NCBI GenBank assembly: GCA_002077065.1
Contig: NAJO01000023.1
Coordinates: 434,001-498,000, forward strand
DNA length: 64,000 nucleotides
Origin: Cryoendolithus antarcticus
Lineage: Eukaryota > Ascomycota > Dothideomycetes > Cladosporiales > Cladosporiaceae
Direction of reading: 5' to 3'
The position numbers and the translations under genes were made by a program. Numbering within the stretch: position 1 is the stretch's first letter; each line of letters opens with the position of its first letter. Below are positions 57,123 to 64,000 of this stretch, piece after piece. The notes beneath the pieces were generated by a model. It searched no databases, was not told the DNA's origin, and was given only the letters and a program-made list of their open reading frames with translations.

Positions 57123-57398
57123 CGTGGCGGTGTACGATGGGGTGGTTATCAGTGAGAGGTGGTGGATGATGGGAATGTTGGCATTGGCATGAGCTGCAGG
57201 AGATCGGAGCTGGCTGGATTTGTCGGGAGAAGCCGCGTGAGGTGGCCAATGCTTCGTGCACCAAATGTCAATTGACCGAGAGATGGAATTCAGCACTGCT
57301 TCATTGCGAGGCCACTGCAGATATATGGGTGTTTCGAGAAGCTCAATTCGCAGCTACTGCTCTGACGACGATCATATCTACCCGCTGTACAGCACTAG

Positions 57399-59296
57399 CT
57401 ACCGTTTCTCACCCATCATCTCGTCACTTCCCGAACCTCCCTCGGACCCAACCTCCTCGACCCCATTGACAAACTCTACGTTGACACGAGGGCCTACAAA
57501 CCACTTCCGCGCACTCACTCCATACCAAGTCATAGCTAACAGCATCGGACCTCCGTAAATGAGTGCAGTCCAATTCATGGTAAGTGGAGTGAGGTCGATG
57601 CCCTTCACCGCTGGGAAGCACAGAGCTGGAATGATGATGAGCAGCCAGAGGCAGGCGATCGCATTGATAGGTCGGGACCATTTGCCTAGATTCCATGGAC
57701 CTGTAGACCTTCGTTAGTCGTTGAGAGTCTTATGAACAGTGCCCAATGATGCTCACCTGGCTTGAACCTGCCGTTGTCGAAGAACAACTTCAACGCGACT
57801 GGTGTGGTGAACGACACGTACTGCGCAATCGCGCCGATACTGAACACCGCTCCGATCGCGACTGGGGAAGCAAACATAAGCAGGCCGAGCAACGCCGCAA
57901 CGGTTAACACGCCCCATGTGGCGAACACAGGTGTTTTCGTCCTCTTGTCAACATTACTCCACCACCTACTTCCAGGCAGCGCGCCATCTCGACTGAACGC
58001 AAACACGACTCGACTCGCGGTGATTGTGCAGCCTTGTCCGACGAAGAATTGAGCGACAATGTTGAGCGCGAACATCGCTAGGCCAGCGCGCTGACCGAGT
58101 ACTTGCAGACAGAGGCTACCGAATGGCTGGCCGTAGTTGCCCGCTACTACGTCTGTAATGTTTGTGACTGTGTAGGCGATCACGAGTACGATTGGCCAAC
58201 CCAGAAGCAGGCCACTGACCGAGGTCATGACGATGGCTCGGGGAGAGGCGACGTTCGCGTTGCTGCACTCTTCGCTCAAATGAAAGGGCGCATCGTAGCC
58301 ACTCATCGTCCAGATGGTGGTCAGGAAGCCTGCTTCGATGTCAGTCCTGTATGTAGCTGCTGTAACGCCACAGGAACTTCTCACCCATGATTGTAGCCCA
58401 TCCGATCGGCCACTCAGTCCCGTTCTCGAACGTCGTCCAAGTAGCATGTGTCTCAGCCGTCTTCGGTGAGTTGATACTCCCAACAGGAAACCAGATCAAA
58501 AAGATGAAGATAATAATCAAGTTCCAGATCGTTCCGATTTTACTCACCCACCCGATGAATCGTGTACTCTGCATCGTCACAATTCCCTGCATTATCAGGA
58601 GCGCGAGCAGAGTCAAGTAGATATGCCATGTCTGCGGCGTATAATCGGGGTAGGCGATCTGCCCGCACGTAATCAACATCGCAGCCAACGCGTAGTTGAC
58701 AGAGCAGGGGCCGGTGGCGAAACCGCAGAAATTTGACCAGCCAACGAACCAGCTGAAGAAGGGACCCCAGCCTGGAGGCGCCATGACTTGGGCGCAGTAG
58801 TAAAGACCGCCGGCTGTGGGTATCGAGGAGCAGAGTTCGGCCATGCTGAAGGCTGTGGACTGAATGAAGAGCGCGGCGATCAGGTAGCCCCAGATCAGGC
58901 CACCGGTGCCAGAGTAGCCCAGGCCATAACCAAGGGTTGAGGCGATCGAGGGGAGTAGACCGAGGACGCTGAAGGAGACGGAGAAGGACTCGAATAGAGT
59001 GAAGTCACTAGGTAGGGTTAGTGGGAAGCGATGAAGAGTGAAAGGCAGAGGAGGCGAACCGCTTGAACTCTTGCTTGTAGCCCAAGGCGCCTGTGAAGAT
59101 GTTAGAATTGTATCGAGGATAACGTTGCGATGTCGTCGAAGATCGTACCCAATGCCTGCTCGTCCAGCGTGCCATCTTCGACCACAATGGCGAGCTCGCG
59201 ACCTTTGGTCATCACAGACGTGACGTGTAAGGCATCGGGGCGCACGAGATTGGAACTCCTCCGCCGCTCTTCGGTTGAAGCCTTGTCTGCGACCAT
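57399..59296 (-). CDS. Amino-acid/GABA permease, APC superfamily (ACT family, UGA4-like)
   Basis: Five exons: 59296-59149, 59090-59060, 59007-58385, 58329-57757 and 57700-57399, 558 aa; introns of 58, 52, 55 and 56 nt, the second with a weak GTTCGC donor. The hydrophilic N-terminus ends ALGYKQEFKRDFTLFESFSV, the hallmark start of fungal GABA/choline-type permeases. FSVLGLLPSIASTLGYGLGY, SMAELCSSIPTAGGLYYCAQ, GWSNFCGFATGPCSVNYALA, TIWTMSGYDAPFHLSEECSN and GQGCTITASRVVFAFSRDGA follow, all in family order. Twelve helices are expected at the plasma membrane or vacuole. Substrates in this family include GABA, choline and other amines; which applies is not visible. The gene is divergent from RIB3 across 1.09 kb. 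Confidence 0.9.
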
Positions 59297-60384
59297 TGCT
59301 GCGGCGAATTTGATAATGTGACGGACACGGAAAGCTGTGATGAGCTTCGCAGAGAAAGAGAACCGCCTACCTTATTACCTTCGACCTCAGCTGCCCAAAA
59401 GGGCTGGCAGTCGTACATATACATGGCTAGTACGTGTACAGCATACTTTGGACCCGGCGATCCTTATCGCGGGGGGCCAAAGTATCGCTTTTCTACACCG
59501 CAGTGTTGCAACAGTGACAGTTTCCCGTGCGACCTAGAACGCCCACTCGCTTGTTGAGTGCCGAGACAAGGAGTGATTGGGCGATCTTGTCGCGGTGATA
59601 CAGCCAAGAGATAAGGCTTCATCGAGCTGCAGGCGGGGTCGATTGCAGCTGCCACGAGGTGGCCGGCATCGTGGTGGTATGTGGCGGTCTCGCCAAAGCG
59701 GCTTGTCGATTCGAGAGATGTGTTCCATCCTTGGGCGGCGCATTGTTCGACAGATACCTGCAGGCACTTGGTCGTAAGATGGTAAGCTCTGGCAAGCGTG
59801 CGGCCTTCTCCGAAATGATCTGTCCGTACTTTGCATGCATCGTGCTTGCCATTGTCGAGAACAGCGCGACGTGAATTGTCACATGTAATTCTTTACAGAA
59901 GTGACCGCAGAAGCATGCGAGGCCAACACTGGCTTCTTGTACCTCCTCACATCAGCAATCACATCCGCGACCAATATATCGCGCATTGTGGCCTCCTTTG
60001 TGACTCTATCCCCACGTGTCAGCCTTATTCGGCTCTCATTCCGCTACACCGGCCCTCGGCGGTTCGACTTTGTCATCTAGACCCCACTAGCTTTCTAGAA
60101 TGGACTTCCGTCATAGTCATGGATGCTTGCGCGAAGATGTCCGTATATCATTGTCATACCGCGTCGCAACTGAAAGCCCAGGAGTCGTTCGATCCAGGAC
60201 CCTATACTCCAGGCTCATATTGCAGAGGAGCTGGCTCAAAATCGTGACCATCGCAGTCATCTAAAGCCGAAGTCGAAGCCGAGGAACTTTTGCAAGACGG
60301 GCGGAATATCAATCCAAATTGCGCGACGGTGTGCTGGAACGGCTGTCCTAAGCAGTCTCGTTGGTCAAGGGCAACAGCAAGATC
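59297..60384. promoter_or_regulatory. Divergent intergenic region, permease and RIB3
   Basis: 1.09 kb between two divergent starts, containing both promoters. The frame 59831-60247 (+, 138 codons) has no recognisable content. No riboswitch-like or repeat structure is recognised. Confidence 0.4.
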
Positions 60385-61132
60385 ATGGCGCAGCCAAATG
60401 GCGTACCGCACTTTGATACGATTGATGATGCAATAGATTCGTTTGGTATATCGCGGGATCTAAGATCGTAGAGTACAGTCTCTTGTACTGACAAGTGCGA
60501 TAGCTGCCGGGAAATTCATCATCGTTCTAGATAACGAAGACCGCGAGAACGAAGGCGATCTCATCATTGCCGCTTCAGCACTCACACCTGCGAAAGCTGC
60601 TTTCCTCGTCCGGCATACCTCCGGCTATGTCTGTGCCCCTCTCACACCCGCGCGAGCAGCGGAGCTCGAGCTACCCCAGATGGTGACTTCGAATGAGGAC
60701 CCAAATCGGACAGCCTACACAATCACCGTCGACGCCGCAGAGGGCGTGACCACCGGCATCTCCGCGCAGGATCGAAGCTTGACCTGTAGGTTACTTGCTG
60801 ATCGGAGCGCGACGAAAGTGAGCTTTCGAAGACCAGGGCATGTCGTACCACTTCAAGCGCGGGAAGGCGGCGTGAGGGTACGAGCTGGGCACACTGAGGC
60901 GGCTGTGGAGTTCTGTCAATTGGCTGGCATGGAGCCCGTGGGCGTGATCGCGGAGCTGGTGGAAGAGGGAGAGGTACTGGAAGGGAAGGGTGAGCTGGGT
61001 GGGGAGATCGGAATGATGAGAAGAGACTCGTGTTTGAGATTTGCGAGGCGGTATGGGCTGTGTTGTGTGAGTATAGATGGACTTGTGAAGTACTTGGACG
61101 GCAGCGGGAGAGGAGAGGGCAAGGCTTCGTGA
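60385..61132 (+). CDS. RIB3: 3,4-dihydroxy-2-butanone 4-phosphate synthase (riboflavin synthesis)
   Basis: Exons are 60385-60445 and 60504-61132, 229 aa; the 58-nt intron has a GTATAT donor, a CTGAC branch site and a GATAG acceptor. The protein begins MAQPNGVPHFDTIDDAIDSF. KFIIVLDNEDRENEGDLIIA follows, the acidic metal-binding motif of the family. HTSGYVCAPLTPARAAELEL, VSFRRPGHVVPLQAREGGVR and GHTEAAVEFCQLAGMEPVGV complete the fold. It converts ribulose 5-phosphate to dihydroxybutanone phosphate plus formate, the four-carbon donor for lumazine and riboflavin. It is a stand-alone enzyme with no fused GTP cyclohydrolase II. The length is close to that of yeast Rib3 (208 aa), with a short Gly-rich tail added. 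Confidence 0.95.
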
Positions 61133-61500
61133 TACCGTGAGCCCTGTAAGACTAATCCTCACTCTTTGCGAACGCCTCATGCGGTACATTTGTCGCATTC
61201 TGCCATCTGATGGTGTTTTCGAGTTCGAATGACCTCTGAGTGAAGGCAACTTCGACCGACAGACTGAGTGAGTAGAGGGGATGCAGTGATGGAGCAGCGT
61301 TGCACGTACCTCTAGGCTCACGCGGTCTCTTCCACTCGTCACTCTCTTTCCTCTAGTCGACAATTTTACTCAGCGGTGCAGCCACACGACCACTCCTAAT
61401 ACTTCGCATCAACAGAAGGCAACACTATATCACGCAAGAATACCAATTAACTTATTCGCGACCACCACAACACACTGGATCCGTGCAAGGTAACTTCATA
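61133..61500. other. Intergenic region downstream of RIB3
   Basis: 368 bp, RIB3 3' flank and 5' flank of the following F-box-like gene. Nothing recognised. Confidence 0.4.
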
Positions 61501-62410
61501 ATGGCGCCCGAAATGCCACTGGAGATGTGGACGCTCGTGTGCGACTTGCTTGACTGGTCCGCGCCCTTCATCGTTCCTCTACAGAGCAGCCCTTACGGTC
61601 GTTCCGCGCGAGGGTCTCCAGCCGTGGATGGCCCAGGATGATGCGGCGATGGGACTGTGTGACCCGAGTCACATGACATATGAGCAGCACCACTGGTCTC
61701 AGACTAGACTTGATGCGATTCTGAGCACTCTACGCGCGCGTAGGATAGCGATCGGACTGGATACCTTGTGTACAGTGCATCATACGGACGACCATCGATC
61801 GGAGTTTGCTACTCTGATTGGTGTGTTCGTGGCTCTAGGATGTCAGCCGTTCACCATGACTCTCACTGCACCAGACGTACCCGGAATTTGCGAGCTCGCT
61901 GCGGCAAATCCTGGAGCTTTCGAACACTCTGTGGTGCGGATGTGGCGGATCATCATTTACGTTCAAAGTAATACTGCTGAGGGCGTCGACAACGTGGCAA
62001 GCAGTCGGGCTATCCTGACTCGAGCTCGAAAACTGCATGTCCTGTTTCTGCGGTTGGGATCGGTGGTAGCTAATATTAGAGCGGCTATGGGAAGCGTGAC
62101 CACGGTGATTTCGTCCTGCCGGATACGTGTACTTGGGAGGCTCAACATATGCCGAGGCGCTGCTGCGCTGGCACCAGCTTTGAGTGTATTGCGGGCCAAC
62201 ACCTCCACATTGACGACGATTGATCTCATTCAAATACCCATAACTGGACTAGACTTTTGGTCACAGATTTTCATGCACCTCCGCAGAATGCCGCGCCTGT
62301 CTGGCTTACGATGCAGGCTTCTCTTCCTAATGTTGGGCGGTAGGTAATACATGCTGAGCCACGTGGACCCGGAATGGAGGGAACAAGACAGGGGCCGGTC
62401 GCTTTTCTGA
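61501..62410 (+). pseudogene. Degenerate F-box-like gene (frameshift and internal stop)
   Basis: ATG 61501 opens MAPEMPLEMWTLVCDLLDW, a good F-box start. The coding-looking frame then shifts by one near 61550-61570 to a frame open to TAA at 62345-62347. That frame reads SSFLYRAALTVVPREGLQPW, FATLIGVFVALGCQPFTMTL and IDLIQIPITGLDFWSQIFMH. After the TAA the same frame continues YMLSHVDPEWREQDRGRSLF to TGA 62408-62410. A 46-nt intron (61539-61584) could join the two frames but would delete the F-box helix. I therefore favour a broken gene, although a missed intron or sequence error remains possible. No leucine-rich or other partner domain is recognised. Confidence 0.45.
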
Positions 62411-63292
62411 TAGCTCTGACGGACCGAGTCGCAGTTGTTCGGGGCTTGGAGATACTGTACCATCGCCCGTTCTTCATCTCCGAGGCTGCCTGACCATGGA
62501 CTCGCGACGGACAGAGTGTCATGCATCGAACATGTCTCTCGGGCAATGCGGGACTAACTCATGAGGCACAAATATGAGTGTAGACGTCCCTGGAGAATAC
62601 TGCAGACCTGATAACCAGATCGACGACAAGCTTTGCATCTGCGAGGGGGACGGTGGTCAGCTTCAACGTGCCGCAATGCACCGCAAGCTGCGCAACTAGT
62701 ATGAGTCAGTCAAGTTTGCAGGTCTATACTGAGAAGTGCCGAGTAGAAGCCTGGTAGACGATGTCAGAAAAAGCCAGTTGACATCGCGCTTCAATTGAAT
62801 CAAACGTACACCTTATGCCTTCGCTTACCCTCCATTGCGTGACTCGATGGTGACATGCGCTATCGACCTCGTTGTCATTCCACTCATGTAGCACTGCTTC
62901 CACATGCTCACCACATCCCTGGCGACCTGCGTCCAGGGATGCAGTACCACCTGCCGGATGTCAGCGCAGATCCTCGTCGGCAAGTCAATGGTTTCGCTGC
63001 AGGAGCTGAGCCAGACTTACCGTCCGTCGTACATTGCAGTTTTGTCTGTCGTACGGTCTCAGGCCACACAAGGACGGCACAGCAGTACTGCTTGAGCTGC
63101 TGTGGCTGTATGCGCTCCCGCGAGGCATTACCTCATCTCCATCAACTGTGGACAAGGACCGCCAACGAAATGTAGGCATGACGACGTGACAGATGCTCTC
63201 ATGGTAGCTGGTTCATCTCGAACGCAATGTGGAGACAGTGGACATACCCTAGTGCTGATATGCAATTTCAGGGAGATACCGCCCGGATCGAA
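62411..63292. other. Intergenic region upstream of the terminal HET gene's 3' end
   Basis: About 880 bp without a supported gene. Short plus-strand frames (62855-63175 and others) are featureless. Confidence 0.4.
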
Positions 63293-64000
63293 TCACACCA
63301 GAACGATATCCTGTGCCCTAGTCCACTCCGATTTCGCAACATCGCCATACATGACTGCATGCGACTCGACAAAGCATTCGCACAGCAGTCTGTATAGCTT
63401 TGCTGCCTTGGCACCACCCTTGAGAGGCCGCAATACTACTGGCACATCTCCGCCTAGCAGTATTGCAACCACATCTCCGGATTTGATCCCAGGGGTCGCG
63501 AGACCGGTGAAGCCCTTTTGCGTATCGAAGAAGGTACGTCCATAGCGAATTGTACCATTGGCAACCAGAGAGCGTGTCACAGGGGACACTGGGGCGGTTC
63601 CCTTCGCTCCCGGCGACGGCGCTGGCGTTGAAGCTGGTGTAGTGTCGCTCGTGGCAACAATGTGATCAAGTACGATCGCAGAGAGACGCAACCGGGGGCT
63701 GCTAGTAACTTGAGCGGTGATTTCAAGATTATCGCGTCTGTCGCCACCAGCGCGGAAATCGCTGCGGTTTGTGGCCGCCCAATCATTCCGCGTCGGAATG
63801 GCATTGAGGTTCGCTGTCGTGCAAGCCCACAGTGGTGCCAGATGCCAAGAGGACGTCCAGTCTGGAATCCAAGAGGGGAGCTCATAGTGCTGATGAAGCG
63901 ATCCGGCGCTGTATAGGATGCTCATCAGTTGTAGAGTTCGTGACGGGTCGCTTAAGTCTTTCCAATTTGCATACAGCGCCTCGATGGAGTTGACGTAATC
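63293..64000 (-). CDS. HET-domain protein, C-terminal part (5' end outside window)
   Basis: The frame is open from the window edge (base 64000) to TGA at 63295-63293, 235 codons. It begins DYVNSIEALYANWKDLSDPS, passes HQHYELPSWIPDWTSSWHLA, the LPSWxPDW block that follows HET domains, and ends in the usual HET tail. That tail reads RTFFDTQKGFTGLATPGIKS, GDVVAILLGGDVPVVLRPLK and YRLLCECFVESHAVMYGDVA. The HET domain itself lies beyond the window. Unlike the HET gene at 1.4-3.6 kb this copy has its Trp in the LPSW block and no stop. The role is presumed non-self recognition. A Pro/Ala/Ser-rich insert (TTPASTPAPSPGAK) lies between the blocks. Confidence 0.85.
   Translation of the reverse strand, partial: DYVNSIEALYANWKDLSDPSRTLQLMSILYSAGSLHQHYELPSWIPDWTSSWHLAPLWACTTANLNAIPTRNDWAATNRSDFRAGGDRRDNLEITAQVTSSPRLRLSAIVLDHIVATSDTTPASTPAPSPGAKGTAPVSPVTRSLVANGTIRYGRTFFDTQKGFTGLATPGIKSGDVVAILLGGDVPVVLRPLKGGAKAAKLYRLLCECFVESHAVMYGDVAKSEWTRAQDIVLV

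Overview
The window is nuclear DNA of a filamentous ascomycete, most likely a Dothideomycete of the Capnodiales/Mycosphaerellales type (lineage inferred). The support is about 20 protein genes with short spliceosomal introns (mostly 49-66 nt, CTGAC/CTAAC branch sites), two HET-domain genes, a fungal GH81 glucanase, fungal transporters and VPS13/CDC24/STN1 housekeeping genes. No bacterial-style operons are present. Exon structures were worked out by hand from splice signals and reading frame.

Layout. 0-9 kb: 3' end of a KHA1-like K+/H+ antiporter (+); a HET-domain gene interrupted by one in-frame TAG (-); telomere-capping STN1 with a GC-AG intron (-); a small secreted Cys-rich protein (+); the mitochondrial calcium uniporter MCU (+). 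9-17 kb: GH81 endo-beta-1,3-glucanase (+), a quinone-oxidoreductase-like MDR enzyme (+), a DUF1275 membrane protein (-). 17-28 kb: an F-box/WD40 protein (-), CDC24 (+), an NRAMP metal transporter (-). 27.5-31.2 kb is gene-poor, with one convincing tiny multi-exon Cys/His-rich gene and decayed-looking fragments. 31-43 kb: a TMEM69/DUF3429 mitochondrial protein (-) divergent from VPS13 (+, 3236 aa). 43.6-43.8 kb holds a U2 snRNA gene (-). 44-52 kb: an AGP2/YAT-type permease with an 11-nt micro-exon (-), a 2EXR-like protein (-), and a four-finger C2H2 factor with an in-frame TAG before a 71-codon in-frame extension (-). 54.8-61 kb: mitochondrial Mn/Fe-SOD (-), QCR6 (-), a GABA/amino-acid permease (-) divergent from RIB3 (+). 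61.5-64 kb: a degenerate F-box-like gene and the 3' part of a second HET gene (-).

The most striking feature is the U2 snRNA gene. It is split by a 54-nt GC-AG mRNA-type intron placed inside the GUAGUA branch-point-recognition element, so this U2 copy must itself be spliced before it can serve the spliceosome. Second is the occurrence of two otherwise intact genes (HET and C2H2) in which a single TAG separates in-frame coding sequence. TAG also ends several normal genes here, so this is not a genetic-code change.

The genes are a normal mixture of unrelated housekeeping and accessory functions. Several products act in mitochondria (MCU, TMEM69-like, SOD2, QCR6), but nothing in the layout suggests a biosynthetic cluster.
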